Notes: generated by a model not told the origin, from the sequence alone. 64,000 bases of DNA from G963665545 sp963665545 (GCA_963665545.2 CAXXKZ010000016.1:18868-82867); one strand, 5' to 3'; counted from the first letter of the stretch, positions 42,494 to 52,782 are shown. Program-made: numbers and translations.

Positions 42494-45400
42494 TTACTCA
42501 ACAGACGACAACAGCCCGATTCCAGCAGCCGCGACTTGAGCTGCCAGGGGGGTTATTTTCTGTGCCATGAACTGGTCCAGTTGCTCCAGTGCCAACGCCA
42601 GCCGCTGCTGTGCCCGGTCGATGTAAATCTGTGCAGCTGGAGAATGACCGTCCATCGTACTGCTGACGTACCCGTAAGCATCGAAGATCGCGCTGGTGAC
42701 CTTGTCGCCGCTGTAGACAACTCCCTTGGTCTCGGGCCGCACCCGGAATCGCTCTTCGACGTCATTGAGCTCTGACTGGAGCGCCTTGATCGATTTCGTG
42801 AGTTGGGTAAGGTTTTCGTCCTCGCCAGCGTTGACGGCTGCGGCAATCAAGGTGCTGATGGTGCCCAGGTCGCGGCGTGTGCTGTCGATGCGCTCAACGG
42901 CCGCCACGGCATCTTCCTGCAAATCCATCAGTGCCAACAGAGTGCTGTAGTTATCCAGGCGCGTTTGCGCGCTGTAAGGGCTGCGAGGATCAGGCAGTAC
43001 CGTGACAGGCAGGCTGGCCTCAGTCGGCTCACCTTGCGGATTCTCCAGTGTCAGCACCAGCGCGTAGCTGCCCGGCGGCACCTGTGGCCCGGCCGGCAGA
43101 TCGGCGTCCGGTTTTGGCCGCTGCGGGCCGGGAAAATCCCGCACGCCATCGCGCACCAGGGGCCATGTGATCCGATTGATGCCTTGATACACGGGGCTTT
43201 TGAAAGTTCGAACCACGGTGCCGTCTGTCTCATAAATCTGTACTTTTATGGTGGGTGGCCCATTATTTTGCTTATCATTTTTTTCCGCCATGGCTTCGTC
43301 GTCGGTTGGATGCTGCGTGCCGGCAGCTTCAATTCGTTGTGCCATGGCCCGCGCGCGCTCGCGTTCTTCATTCGGATGCGGCAGATCATCACCGCTGACC
43401 ATAAAGGTGACCATGACGCCGTAGGGCTCGTTTTCTGCCCTGAATTCACCGGACCCGGTAAAGCGGGTGGAAGCGGCCTGGCTGGCGACATACTGTTGAC
43501 CGGGCGTGACGGAAAGAATCCGCAGTCGGCGGGTGAAATCCTTTTCATCCAGGCCCCGCAGGGCGCTGTAATCGTCAATCACATAGATCGAACGTCCGTG
43601 GGTGCCAAGAACCAAGTCGTTTTCTCTGGACTGAATGGCCATGTCCATGACTGAAGCAGTCGGCACGCCGGCGCTGAAGCGGGACCAGTCAGCGCCGCCA
43701 TTGGTGCTGAAATAAAGCCCCAATTCGGTTCCCAGAAAGATCAGGTTTGGGTCCACCGGGTCCTGCAGGATTGACAGCGCGTAGCCTTCCACGCCGTCTG
43801 ATGACAGGCGGGTCCACCGCCTGCCGAAGTCATCGACGCGAAAGACGTGCGCTCGCATGTCGGATCTGCGGTGGTCGTCGGCAACCACAAAGGCGGTGCC
43901 CGCCTGGTGCGCTGAAGGGGCGATCATCGGCACCCAGGCACCCGCGGGAAAATGCCGGCTGCGCTGATCGATCCTGGCCCAGTTTTGACCGCCATCGCGC
44001 GTAACATGGATACGGCCGTCGTCGCTGCCGACCCAAAGTAGACCTGGTTGCAGCGGGCTTGCGGCCACCGCCACAATCGAGGTGTAATTTTCCGCTGTGG
44101 TGACATCGGGCGTTAGCCCGCCGCTGTCCTTGTAGGTCTGCATGGCCGGGTCGTTGCTGGTCATATCGGCGCTGATGATCGTCCAGCTGATCCCCCGATC
44201 TGTAGATTTGTGCAAAAACTGGCTGCCGTAGTAGATTGTTGCCGGGTCAAAGGGGTCCTGCTCCAGGCCCGCGTTCCAGTTGAATCGCAACTCGGCATCA
44301 GGCGAGGGCGGGTTGGGTTTGATGGCGCGCATTTCGCCGTTGTCCAGATTCCAACGGTACAGATTGCCCCCCTGTGACATGGCATATCCACGCCGCGAAT
44401 TCTGCGGATCAGGAAGGGTATCAAATCCATCGCCGAAGGCGACTTCCTGCCAGTGGAAATTACGGATGCCGCCGTTTTCCCAGACTTCACTCGGCCCGCG
44501 CCAGGAACCATTGTCCTGCAGTCCGCCATAGATGTGGTAAGGCAGGTCGTTATCCACCGCGATATGGTAGAACTGGCTCAGCGGCAGGTTACGCACAAAG
44601 CGCCAGGTCGCCCCCTGATCACGGCTGATGGCAATGCCGCCGTCGTTGCCGATGATCAGATGGCTGGAGTCATTGGGGTTGATCCAAAAAGCGTGGCTGT
44701 CGATGTGTACCGTATTGGAGGCTGCACAGCAATTGATCGCCGGATTGGGCTCGAAGGTCTTGCCGCCATCGATTGAAACGCTCAGCCGGGTGAAAATGTT
44801 GTAGAGCCGATCCGGATTCTGCGGGTCGGCGGCGATTTCGGTGTAGTAGAAAGGTCGTACCGCAATATCGTACTGTTCATTGACCCGGGTCCAGTTGAGC
44901 CCACCGTCTTCGGAGCGCAGCAATGCGCTGGTTTCGGCTTCAACTAGCGCATAAACGCGGCCCTGCTGCGCCGGGGATGGGGCCAGGGTGATACGCCCCA
45001 GTTCGCCTTCGGGCAGGCCGTCTTCCTGGGTGCGCCGTTGCCAGTGCTGACCTCCATCCCAGGAGATATACAGCCCTGACTCTGGCCCACCGGAATTGAA
45101 GAACCAGGGTTGGCGGCCGTGTTGCCAGAGGCTGGCATAGACCTTGTCAGGATTAAAAGGGTCAATTTTGACGTCGGTGCCGCCAGTTCTACTGCCGGCG
45201 TACAGAATGCGCGTCCAGTTCTCCCCGCCGTCAGATGTCTTGTAGATGCCGCGCTCGTCATTCTCACCCCACAATTTTCCCAGCGCCGCCACGTAGACCG
45301 TATTGGCATCGCTCGGATGCAACGCGATACGGTTGATGCGTTCAGAATCCGCCAGGCCCACCAGCATCCAGGTTTTGCCGCCGTCGATTGACTTGAACAG

Positions 45401-45814
45401 GCCACCGCCTATGGAGGTTGAGTTGCGCGTATTGCCCTCGCCGCTGCCGACCCAGATGATTTCCGGGTTTACCTGATTGATGGCAACAGCGCCGATCGAG
45501 GCAAATTTCTCATCGTCGAAAACCGGTGTCCACGTCAGTCCCCCGTTATCGGAGATCCACACGCCCCCCGATGCGGTGCCGATGACGATGTGGTTGGGGT
45601 CATCCGTGACCGCGTCTATGGCCGTGATTCTGCCGCTGACCGCAGCGGGTCCGAGTGAAAGGGCACTCAGCCCTTCGAGTAACTGGTTGTCAATCTCGGC
45701 GCAAACCGACTGGATGGTCAGCGCCAGGAGCGCAATGCCAAGGCCATGGAAGATGCGGCATCGAAAGAACCGGCGTTGGATGAATGGGATTGACGCGACT
45801 GACTTCGACTTCAT
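42494..45814 (-). CDS. Large exported Asp-box propeller protein (sortilin/VPS10-like)
   Basis: The 1106-residue protein has a signal peptide (FHGLGIALLALTIQSVCA). Many BNR/Asp-box repeats (SxDxGxxW) follow, including SDNGGLTW, SIDGGKTW, SDGGENW, SEDGGLNW, SRDQGATW, STDRGISW, TRDGGQNW and STNGGADW, spread over about residues 90-720. This predicts two seven- to ten-bladed propellers as in VPS10/sortilin and xyloglucanase-like proteins. The C-terminal 350 residues include a beta-sandwich and a helical end (RIDSTRRDLGTISTLIAAAVNAG). Such proteins are periplasmic or secreted; a glycosidase or binding role is possible, but no catalytic residues can be assigned. Confidence 0.8.
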   Translation of the reverse strand: MKSKSVASIPFIQRRFFRCRIFHGLGIALLALTIQSVCAEIDNQLLEGLSALSLGPAAVSGRITAIDAVTDDPNHIVIGTASGGVWISDNGGLTWTPVFDDEKFASIGAVAINQVNPEIIWVGSGEGNTRNSTSIGGGLFKSIDGGKTWMLVGLADSERINRIALHPSDANTVYVAALGKLWGENDERGIYKTSDGGENWTRILYAGSRTGGTDVKIDPFNPDKVYASLWQHGRQPWFFNSGGPESGLYISWDGGQHWQRRTQEDGLPEGELGRITLAPSPAQQGRVYALVEAETSALLRSEDGGLNWTRVNEQYDIAVRPFYYTEIAADPQNPDRLYNIFTRLSVSIDGGKTFEPNPAINCCAASNTVHIDSHAFWINPNDSSHLIIGNDGGIAISRDQGATWRFVRNLPLSQFYHIAVDNDLPYHIYGGLQDNGSWRGPSEVWENGGIRNFHWQEVAFGDGFDTLPDPQNSRRGYAMSQGGNLYRWNLDNGEMRAIKPNPPSPDAELRFNWNAGLEQDPFDPATIYYGSQFLHKSTDRGISWTIISADMTSNDPAMQTYKDSGGLTPDVTTAENYTSIVAVAASPLQPGLLWVGSDDGRIHVTRDGGQNWARIDQRSRHFPAGAWVPMIAPSAHQAGTAFVVADDHRRSDMRAHVFRVDDFGRRWTRLSSDGVEGYALSILQDPVDPNLIFLGTELGLYFSTNGGADWSRFSAGVPTASVMDMAIQSRENDLVLGTHGRSIYVIDDYSALRGLDEKDFTRRLRILSVTPGQQYVASQAASTRFTGSGEFRAENEPYGVMVTFMVSGDDLPHPNEERERARAMAQRIEAAGTQHPTDDEAMAEKNDKQNNGPPTIKVQIYETDGTVVRTFKSPVYQGINRITWPLVRDGVRDFPGPQRPKPDADLPAGPQVPPGSYALVLTLENPQGEPTEASLPVTVLPDPRSPYSAQTRLDNYSTLLALMDLQEDAVAAVERIDSTRRDLGTISTLIAAAVNAGEDENLTQLTKSIKALQSELNDVEERFRVRPETKGVVYSGDKVTSAIFDAYGYVSSTMDGHSPAAQIYIDRAQQRLALALEQLDQFMAQKITPLAAQVAAAGIGLLSSVE

Positions 45815-45948
45815 TGGTGCTTTCCTGTGAACTTGCCTGGATGATCCATTCTATCGCCTGGCGGGAATTTTTGGCGGCATGGCCTGTCAGACTTTCGTAT
45901 CCGCCAGATTCCTTTATAATCGCGTACTCGTCAACGAGGAGTTTTACA

Positions 45949-46335
45949 GTGAAATTCACAGCATTCCCCCTGATAGTGGCCTTGAACCTGGCTCTTGTGG
46001 CCTCCCCGGCGCTCGCCGATGATGAAGAGGACTATGAAGTTGTCCTGCCTGATCTCGCCCAGAGATGTGTGTTGCCAGCAGCGCCGGACGCCATTCCCGA
46101 TGATGCTTCCTACGACGACCTGGTTGGCGCCAAAAAACAGATTGCGGATTTCCAGGTCACCGTTGAGGAGTACCGTGCGTGCCTCAAGGGAGCAGAGGAT
46201 GATAATGAGATGACCGCCGGCAACAAACAGGCCATAATCGCCTCGTTTAATTACTCGGTAGACATGGAAGAACGCGTTGCGGAGCGCTTTAATCAGGCTG
46301 TACGCAGTTACAAAGAGCGCAAGTCAGAAAGTTGA
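45949..46335 (+). CDS. Small exported protein of unknown function
   Basis: GTG at 45949 with AGGAG 8 nt before gives 128 residues. The protein has a signal peptide (KFTAFPLIVALNLALVASPALA) and a helical mature part (DLVGAKKQIADFQVTVEEYRACL..EERVAERFNQAVRSYKER) with two Cys. I recognise no named family. The neighbours are a PepSY protein and a cytochrome b561. Confidence 0.7.
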   Translation: MKFTAFPLIVALNLALVASPALADDEEDYEVVLPDLAQRCVLPAAPDAIPDDASYDDLVGAKKQIADFQVTVEEYRACLKGAEDDNEMTAGNKQAIIASFNYSVDMEERVAERFNQAVRSYKERKSES

Positions 46336-46378
46336 TTGCTGGCCGCCCTTATTTGGGCCGAAACACGTGAACATTGAT

Positions 46379-46675
46379 ATGAAAATTGGAAATAGGCTGG
46401 GTCGTTTCAGAACCTGCGCCTCAATTGTGCTGCTGCTCAGCCTCGGTCAGACGGCCTGGGCAACAGGTCTGGCGACCTGCGACTCAGGACCAAAAGAGAA
46501 CTGGGTGACCAAGCAGGAACTGCAGGCAACACTGGAAGAGAAAGGCTGGAAAGTCCGGCGCATCAAGGAAGACGGTGGCTGTTGGGAAGTGTATGCACTG
46601 GATGAAAACGGCGAGCGCGTGGAAGCATACTTCCACCCTGAAACTCTGGAACCGGTTGTCACCGAAAAGCATTGA
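46379..46675 (+). CDS. PepSY-domain exported protein
   Basis: The 98-residue protein has a signal peptide (IVLLLSLGQTAWA) followed by one PepSY-like domain: KQELQATLEEKGWKVRRIKEDGGCWEVYALDENGERVEAYFHPETLEPV, in which the gCyEv.A.d..G..ve.yfdP pattern is characteristic. Small PepSY proteins accompany cytochrome b561-type membrane proteins, and the next gene is one. A GTG 12 bases upstream is an alternative start. Confidence 0.78.
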   Translation: MKIGNRLGRFRTCASIVLLLSLGQTAWATGLATCDSGPKENWVTKQELQATLEEKGWKVRRIKEDGGCWEVYALDENGERVEAYFHPETLEPVVTEKH

Positions 46676-46715
46676 CCGACCCCAGGTCGCTGCACCCGCC
46701 CGGCACCTGATCCCT

Positions 46716-47285
46716 GTGCAAAAAGATGGCAAAGTCAAAGTTTGGGATCTTCCCATCCGTCTGCTGCATTGGGGCCTGGCGTTCGGTTTCGCTGCAGCCT
46801 ACTTCAGTTATGACATTCCCGGTCCATGGCATGAATGGCTGGGTTACGTTGTACTCTCAATGGTCTTTATCAGACTGATCCTCGGCTTCGCAGGCAGTCA
46901 CTACAGCCGATTCAGTCAGTTCGTCCGGTCGCCTTCCCAGGTCCGCAATTACATCCACTTGGTGCAGCGCAGGCGGCAACCAAGATATCTGGGGCACAAC
47001 CCCCTGGGCGGCATAATGACGCTGGCTTTATTGCTGATGGTCGCGCTGACCTGTGCCTCTGGCTGGCTCTATACCACGGACCGGTTTTGGGGCGTGGCGT
47101 GGGTTGAGAATCTCCATGCGGGTCTGACCTGGGTCACCATCGCAATGATCTCACTGCACATTGTTGGTGTGGTTGTCAGCTCTGCCCATGATCATGAAAA
47201 CCTCGTCACCTCAATGATTCACGGTTACAAGAGACCGTTGAGCGGTGAAGAAGAAGGCTCAAACGCCAATGGCGCAAAGGATTGA
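46716..47285 (+). CDS. Cytochrome b561-like membrane protein
   Basis: The GTG at 46716 gives 189 residues beginning VQKDGKVKVWDLPIRLLHWGLAFG; the frame further upstream overlaps the PepSY gene. The four-helix di-haem fold has His ligands in RLLHW, HEWLGYVVL, NLHAGLTWV and SLHIVGVV. Such proteins carry electrons from quinol or to small periplasmic acceptors. A translational link with the PepSY gene (40 bp apart) is likely. Confidence 0.85.
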   Translation: MQKDGKVKVWDLPIRLLHWGLAFGFAAAYFSYDIPGPWHEWLGYVVLSMVFIRLILGFAGSHYSRFSQFVRSPSQVRNYIHLVQRRRQPRYLGHNPLGGIMTLALLLMVALTCASGWLYTTDRFWGVAWVENLHAGLTWVTIAMISLHIVGVVVSSAHDHENLVTSMIHGYKRPLSGEEEGSNANGAKD

Positions 47286-47311
47286 TGAAATGTCGATCCG
47301 CGCGGCGGGTC

Positions 47312-47968
47312 TCAGCTCGAGGCGCGCGCCTCGTCCAGCCGTTTGCGCAGGTCCTTGGCCCATTGGGTCAGCATGCGCTTGGCGTCGGCCCGATTGGTGA
47401 CACTGTTTGACCATTGCATGTAGCCGCGCCGTGGCGCTTCCTTCCTGTCCCGCGCCTGGGCGATGAGGGCACCGGTTACTGAGTCGAATATATTAAGCTG
47501 CAGTGTCATCTTGCCTGATTGCTCGGTATAGCTTCGGGAGCTGCCGGTTGTCATCGTATCGGGCGCAAAGACATCGAGGTCGACAATTTGCGGCGAAATT
47601 GTCATGACGTCATCGCCGTTTTCAGAAACAATCTCGTAGCCGCCGTTGTCAGACAATTCCTGGGCGAATACTTCGTCAAACAAGGCGGCAAGTTCGGACT
47701 TGATCCTGGCGACATCATCGTTCTTGACTTTGCGTGGGGCGTAACGATTCTGGTCGCGTTGCCAGTTTTTTCGAAACGCAACGCTGGCGGCCTGCAGATT
47801 GATGCGGTTGTAAATGCTCCAATCGGCGTTCGGGTCTGCGTACAAATGCCCACGGTGATCCTTGTCGACCAGTTCCAGTCCCTCGAGGCTGATTTCCGGC
47901 GGGTCTGAGGCAATCGCGGTCAGAGGTATGAGAAGCAGACAACAAACTAACCCGTGTGAAATATTCAT
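47312..47968 (-). CDS. DUF3313-like exported protein
   Basis: The start at 47968 gives 218 residues with a signal peptide (NISHGLVCCLLLIPLTAIAS); a longer frame is less likely. The motifs LELVDKDHRGHLYADPNADWSIYNRI, YEIV..GDDVMTISPQIVDLDVFAPDTM and MTLQLNIFDSVTGALIAQARDRKE resemble DUF3313 lipoprotein-like proteins, whose function is not known. No lipobox Cys is obvious at the predicted cleavage site. It is convergent with the b561 gene. Confidence 0.65.
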   Translation of the reverse strand: MNISHGLVCCLLLIPLTAIASDPPEISLEGLELVDKDHRGHLYADPNADWSIYNRINLQAASVAFRKNWQRDQNRYAPRKVKNDDVARIKSELAALFDEVFAQELSDNGGYEIVSENGDDVMTISPQIVDLDVFAPDTMTTGSSRSYTEQSGKMTLQLNIFDSVTGALIAQARDRKEAPRRGYMQWSNSVTNRADAKRMLTQWAKDLRKRLDEARASS

Positions 47969-48241
47969 AATGGATACCCAGTTTTGATGGCCATTGGAGA
48001 TTGCCCGTGCATTCCTTCCATGCTGCATGATAACCGGAAACGCAGCTCGATGAATGCGAATCCGGGCCTGCTTGGCGCGTCAACTTTCAAAGCGCACCCA
48101 AATGTGAGAGACTTCGCCGGAGTTTGCACAGTAGCAAGTTCGCCAACACGATTCTGACGCTCGTCACTTTACGTTTAAATTGAAGGCTAGAACAATAATA
48201 ACAAGCAGGTCTCCAGCGCTAAATATTATCGGGTATTCGTG

Positions 48242-48796
48242 ATGAAATGCATGTACTACCTTGCCCCGACTCTTGGCAGCATGGCCAAAATTTCCGACGA
48301 CCTCCACGATGTCGGGATCGCAGACTGGTTTATTCACGTCATTTCCAAGGACGAAGCTGGCCTCAAGAAGGAGCACATCCATTCCAGTAACTGGTTTGAG
48401 ACTCTGGACTTGATCAGAGACGGCTTTATTGGCGCCAATTTCGGTTTCATTGCAGGCGTAATCCTGGCATTTATCGTCATGTTCCTGAAGCCTTTTGGCG
48501 ATGACGCCCCCAACATCGTTTACATTTTTCTGGTCATTGTCGCTACGCTGTTCGGCGCCTGGACAGGCGGCCTGATCGGCATGGATTCGGAAAACCGCAA
48601 ATTGCGCCGCTTTCATGATGATATTGAAGCGGGCAAGTACCTGGTTTTGATTTACGCGCCCAAGGGTCAGGGCGAAACGGTAAAAGAGATGATGCGTGCG
48701 CGGCACCCTGAATCAGTGCATGTTGCGACAGATCGTCATTTTATCAACCCATTCAGCAGGTTACGGCGGAGAAAGAGGTCCGCGACTCAAACCTGA
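48242..48796 (+). CDS. Two-helix membrane protein of unknown function
   Basis: The 184-residue protein has a cytosolic N-terminal region (YYLAPTLGSMAKISDDLHDVGI..), two membrane helices (FIGANFGFIAGVILAFIVMFLKPF and VYIFLVIVATLFGAWTGGLIG), and a C-terminal soluble segment with a basic tail. It resembles DUF1269-like proteins that pair a ferredoxin-like fold with a helical hairpin, but I am not certain. It is 34 bp upstream of coxB and may be its first co-transcribed gene. GTG at 48239 is an alternative start. Confidence 0.6.
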   Translation: MKCMYYLAPTLGSMAKISDDLHDVGIADWFIHVISKDEAGLKKEHIHSSNWFETLDLIRDGFIGANFGFIAGVILAFIVMFLKPFGDDAPNIVYIFLVIVATLFGAWTGGLIGMDSENRKLRRFHDDIEAGKYLVLIYAPKGQGETVKEMMRARHPESVHVATDRHFINPFSRLRRRKRSATQT

Positions 48797-48830
48797 TTTG
48801 GCATACATCACGGCTAGCAAGGAATAGCAC

Positions 48831-50183
48831 ATGGCAATTGCGATTGTACTGATTTTACTCGTCATTGGTTCGGTTCTATTTCATTTTCTCAGCCCGTGGT
48901 ACTTTACACCCATTGCATCCAACTGGGGGATGATCGATACCACGGTCAATCTCACATTCTGGGTTACCGGCATTGTCTTCGTCGCGATAAACCTCTTCCT
49001 CGCTTACTGTGTGGTTAAATTCCGCCACCACAAGAACCAGCGTGCTCACTACGAGCCGGAAAACAAGAAACTGGAAATCTGGCTGACTGCCATCACCACC
49101 ATTGGTGTCGTCGCCATGCTGGCGCCCGGGCTGTTTGTGTGGGCCAAAGTGGTGACAGTTCCGGAGGGCGCTGACGAGGTCGAGGTGGTCGGGCAACAAT
49201 GGCACTGGAGTTATCGCTTTCCGGGTGCCGATGGCGCATTTGGCGAAGTCGACGTGGCACAGATGAGTCTGGAAAACCCTTTCGGGGTCAAACCCGAAGA
49301 CCCGGCGGGCCAGGATGACGTCCTGGTTTCAAGTCCCCAATTGCATTTGCCGGTGGATCGGCCGGTGAAATTATTGTTGCGCTCCAAAGATGTGCTGCAT
49401 GACTTTGCGGTCGCCGAATTCCGCGTCAAGATGGACCTGGTGCCGGGCATGGTGACGTACATGTGGCTGACACCCACCAAGATTGGCAGCTATGACGTAC
49501 TGTGCGAAGAATTGTGCGGCATTGGGCATCACACGATGCGCGGCCGAGTGGTCGTTGAAAGCGAGGCCGACTTCAAACGCTGGTTGGACAGCAACCCGAC
49601 CTTTGCGGAAACGCAAGCAAAACGGGCGGGAGACGCCCGGATCGGGCAGGCGCAGTACGCCGTGTGCAGTGCCTGCCATGGTGCTGCGGGTGAAGGCAAT
49701 CCATTGTTGAACGCCCCCAAAATCGCCGGCCAGGAAGGCTGGTATCTCAAGCGCCAGCTACAAAACTACAAGTCGGGTCTGCGTGGCGCCCACGAAGACG
49801 ACGTATTTGGGCAGCAGATGGCGCCGATGGCGTCGACGCTGGTGGATGACGCGGCGATTGACAATGTTGTCGCCTACATAGCCACCCTGCCGGATCAGAC
49901 GCCGGCGGCCACCATCACCGGCAATGCAGACCGGGGCGCGGGTTTTTACACGACTTGCCAGTCATGTCATGGTTTGGAAGCCCAGGGCATCTGGGCGCTG
50001 AACGCACCACGGCTTGCAGGTATGAGTGACTGGTATCTGGCCCAGCAATTGAAGAATTTTCGTGACGGAGTCCGCGGTGGTCACCGTGATGATTTCTACG
50101 GGCGGCAAATGGCGATGATGGCAGACCTGTTTTATGACGAGCAGAACCTGATCGACCTGATCGCCTATCTCAATACCAAATAG
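48831..50183 (+). CDS. coxB: Cytochrome c oxidase subunit II fused to two cytochrome c domains
   Basis: The 450-residue protein has two membrane helices (about 1-75), a cupredoxin CuA domain (VVGQQWHWSYRFPG and YDVLCEELCGIGHHTM, supplying the Cys, His, Met and Glu ligands), and two class I cytochrome c domains with CSACHG and CQSCHG haem sites. Tandem c-type domains on subunit II are typical of caa3-type oxidases and let the enzyme take electrons directly from the bc1 complex or a cytochrome. The two haem domains look like an internal duplication (GWYLKRQLQNYKSG versus DWYLAQQLKNFRDG). Confidence 0.95.
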   Translation: MAIAIVLILLVIGSVLFHFLSPWYFTPIASNWGMIDTTVNLTFWVTGIVFVAINLFLAYCVVKFRHHKNQRAHYEPENKKLEIWLTAITTIGVVAMLAPGLFVWAKVVTVPEGADEVEVVGQQWHWSYRFPGADGAFGEVDVAQMSLENPFGVKPEDPAGQDDVLVSSPQLHLPVDRPVKLLLRSKDVLHDFAVAEFRVKMDLVPGMVTYMWLTPTKIGSYDVLCEELCGIGHHTMRGRVVVESEADFKRWLDSNPTFAETQAKRAGDARIGQAQYAVCSACHGAAGEGNPLLNAPKIAGQEGWYLKRQLQNYKSGLRGAHEDDVFGQQMAPMASTLVDDAAIDNVVAYIATLPDQTPAATITGNADRGAGFYTTCQSCHGLEAQGIWALNAPRLAGMSDWYLAQQLKNFRDGVRGGHRDDFYGRQMAMMADLFYDEQNLIDLIAYLNTK

Positions 50184-50230
50184 GGCAAATCGATGACGCC
50201 GAAGATAAAATTTAGCTGGAGGACCTACTG

Positions 50231-52168
50231 ATGGCCTATGTAGCGATTGCCGACCGGGATCATGAAATCGACCATCACGATCCCACGACGTTTATCACCA
50301 AGTACATCTGGAGCCAGGATCACAAGGTCATTGCCATCCAATATGGACTGACCGCCATCGGTGTTGGCCTGGTGGCGCTGGTGCTTTCCGGAATGATGCG
50401 CCTGCAGTTGGGCTTTCCGGACACCTTTTCGTTCATAACGCCAAACGATTACTATCAGTTCATCACCATGCACGGCATGATCATGGTGATTTACCTGTTG
50501 ACGGCCCTGTTTCTGGGGGGCTTCGGCAACTACCTCATTCCGTTGATGGTCGGCAGCCGGGACATGGTATTTCCTTACATAAACATGGTCAGTTACTGGG
50601 TCTACCTGCTGGCAGTGGTGATCCTGCTTGCGAGTTTCTTTGTGCCCGGGGGGCCGACTGGCGCGGGATGGACGCTTTACCCACCGCAGTCCATTTTACC
50701 GGGTACGCCTGGGGCGACCTGGGGCATCGTCATGATGTTGCTCTCGCTGGTGGTATTTATCGTGGCGTTCACAATGGGTGGCTTGAACTACGTCACCACG
50801 GTTTTACAAGCCCGCTGCAGGGGCATGACGCTGATGCGCATGCCCTTGTCGGTATGGGGCATTTTTATGGCGACTGTTCTCGGCCTGCTCGCTTTTCCGG
50901 CATTGTTGGTGAGCGGCATCATGATGACACTCGACGCCCTCCTGGGCACCAGTTTCTTCATGCCGGCGATACTGTCGATGGGTGAGCAAAGCACCACTGA
51001 CGGCGGCAGCCCGATCCTGTTCCAGCACCTTTTCTGGTTCTTTGGGCACCCGGAGGTCTATATCGTGGCATTGCCGGCGTTCGGCATTGTTTCCGATCTG
51101 TTGAGCGTACATGCTCGCAAAAACATCTTTGGTTATCGCATGATGGTGTGGGCAATCGTCGCAATCGGCGCCCTCAGTTTCGTCGTCTGGGCCCACCACA
51201 TGTATGTCAGCGGCATGAATCCATATTTTGGATTTTTCTTCGCAACCACGACCCTGATCATCGCCGTGCCGACGGCAATCAAGGTGTATAACTGGGTGCT
51301 GACTTTGTGGCGCGGCAACATTCACCTGACCGTACCCATGCTGTTCGCCATCGGATTCATTTTTACCTTTGTCCACGGCGGGCTGACCGGACTGTTCCTC
51401 GGTAACGTGGTCGTTGACCTGCCATTGTCGGATACCTATTTCGTGGTCGGGCATTTTCACATGGTCATGGGGGTTTCACCCATCCTGGTGCTGTTTGGCG
51501 CCATTTATCACTGGTATCCGAAAATCACCGGGCGCATGTATAACAACACGCTGGGTAAATGGCATTTCTGGATGACCCTGCTCGGCACCTATTCAATCTA
51601 CCTTCCCATGCACTACCTGGGCATCATGGGGCTGCCGCGGCGCTATTACTCCATGGGCACGACGGACTTTCTGCCTGAATCCGTCCAGACCATGAATGCC
51701 GGCATTACCATCTCCGCCCTGTTTGTCGCGGTCGTTCAGTTGATCTTTTTATACAACATGATCTATAGCCTGTTCCGGGGCAAAAAGGCCGACAGCAATC
51801 CCTGGCACGCCACCACGCTGGAGTGGCAGACCCCCAACACGCCGCCCCGGCACGGTAATTGGGGCCATGAACTACCGGTTTGCTACCGCTGGGCCTACGA
51901 CTACAGCGTGCCCGGCTCGGAGATCGATTATATTCCGCAGAACCAGCCTCCGGATGCCACGCATTTGACGGTGGACGATCACGCCTCCGATGAGGAAGTC
52001 GTGCATCCCGAAGACGGCGATCTGAAAGAACCGCGTGGCGCAGAAATGTGGGGTGACGAGACCTCAGATGAGTCGGAGCAGATGGATGTAACTGACGCCT
52101 ATTCTGATGCTGATGGGGGTGCTGGGGCTGATGGTGATGACGATGTTGGGCCGGGAGACCGCGATTGA
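50231..52168 (+). CDS. coxA: Cytochrome c oxidase subunit I
   Basis: The 645-residue protein has 12 membrane helices and the haem-copper signature: MHGMIMVIYLLTALFLGGFGN for low-spin haem, WFFGHPEVYIVALPAFG with the Cu-B His-Tyr pair, AHHMYV and HFHMVMG. An acidic cytosolic tail (about 590-645) is rich in Asp and Glu. The stop overlaps the next gene's TTG. It reduces oxygen and pumps protons at the inner membrane. Confidence 0.97.
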   Translation: MAYVAIADRDHEIDHHDPTTFITKYIWSQDHKVIAIQYGLTAIGVGLVALVLSGMMRLQLGFPDTFSFITPNDYYQFITMHGMIMVIYLLTALFLGGFGNYLIPLMVGSRDMVFPYINMVSYWVYLLAVVILLASFFVPGGPTGAGWTLYPPQSILPGTPGATWGIVMMLLSLVVFIVAFTMGGLNYVTTVLQARCRGMTLMRMPLSVWGIFMATVLGLLAFPALLVSGIMMTLDALLGTSFFMPAILSMGEQSTTDGGSPILFQHLFWFFGHPEVYIVALPAFGIVSDLLSVHARKNIFGYRMMVWAIVAIGALSFVVWAHHMYVSGMNPYFGFFFATTTLIIAVPTAIKVYNWVLTLWRGNIHLTVPMLFAIGFIFTFVHGGLTGLFLGNVVVDLPLSDTYFVVGHFHMVMGVSPILVLFGAIYHWYPKITGRMYNNTLGKWHFWMTLLGTYSIYLPMHYLGIMGLPRRYYSMGTTDFLPESVQTMNAGITISALFVAVVQLIFLYNMIYSLFRGKKADSNPWHATTLEWQTPNTPPRHGNWGHELPVCYRWAYDYSVPGSEIDYIPQNQPPDATHLTVDDHASDEEVVHPEDGDLKEPRGAEMWGDETSDESEQMDVTDAYSDADGGAGADGDDDVGPGDRD

Positions 52169-52782
52169 ATATTTTCAATAAAATCACGGAGAAGCCCTGG
52201 GAGCACCCGGGTGAAACAGACGGCGCGCACGGCCACACCGTTACTGAGACACCGGCCAAACGGGTGGCTTTATACGTATTTCTGGCCGTAGTCACGAGCA
52301 TGTTCGGGCTGTTTTTCGTGGCCTATTCTGAGCGCATGGAACTGCCCGACTGGCGGCCCATGCAATTGCCTGCAACGCTATGGTTGAACACGCTGTGGTT
52401 GTTGCTGGGAAGCTTCGCTTTTCACTACGCGCGCAATGCCGCCAATGCAGACAATCGCAACGGTGTAAAGAACGGCCTGATCGCCGCCGGCCTGCTGACC
52501 CTCGGGTTTCTTGCCGGACAGTACTTCGCCTGGCAACAACTTGAAGCGGCCGGTTACTTCATGGCCAGCAATCCTGCCAATGCATTTTTCTACCTGCTCA
52601 CCGGCCTCCATGCGCTGCATGTCCTGGGTGGTCTGTGGGTATGGGGCAGGGCAACGGCCCGCATTTGGGGCGGTGAACCGGTCGCCAAGGTCCGCTTAAG
52701 CGTCCAGTTGTGTTCAACCTACTGGCACTACCTGCTGTTGGTGTGGTTGGTCATGTTTTTCATATTGCTGTCGAACGGATAA
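52165..52782 (+). CDS. Cytochrome c oxidase subunit III-like protein, first of two
   Basis: The 205-residue protein has five helices and a TTG start overlapping the coxA stop (TTGA). Motifs FYLLTGLHALHVLGGLWVWG and STYWHYLLLVWLVMFFILL match the heme-copper oxidase subunit III family. A second subunit III gene follows 15 bp later. This shorter one may play a supporting or assembly role. Confidence 0.83.
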   Translation: MNIFNKITEKPWEHPGETDGAHGHTVTETPAKRVALYVFLAVVTSMFGLFFVAYSERMELPDWRPMQLPATLWLNTLWLLLGSFAFHYARNAANADNRNGVKNGLIAAGLLTLGFLAGQYFAWQQLEAAGYFMASNPANAFFYLLTGLHALHVLGGLWVWGRATARIWGGEPVAKVRLSVQLCSTYWHYLLLVWLVMFFILLSNG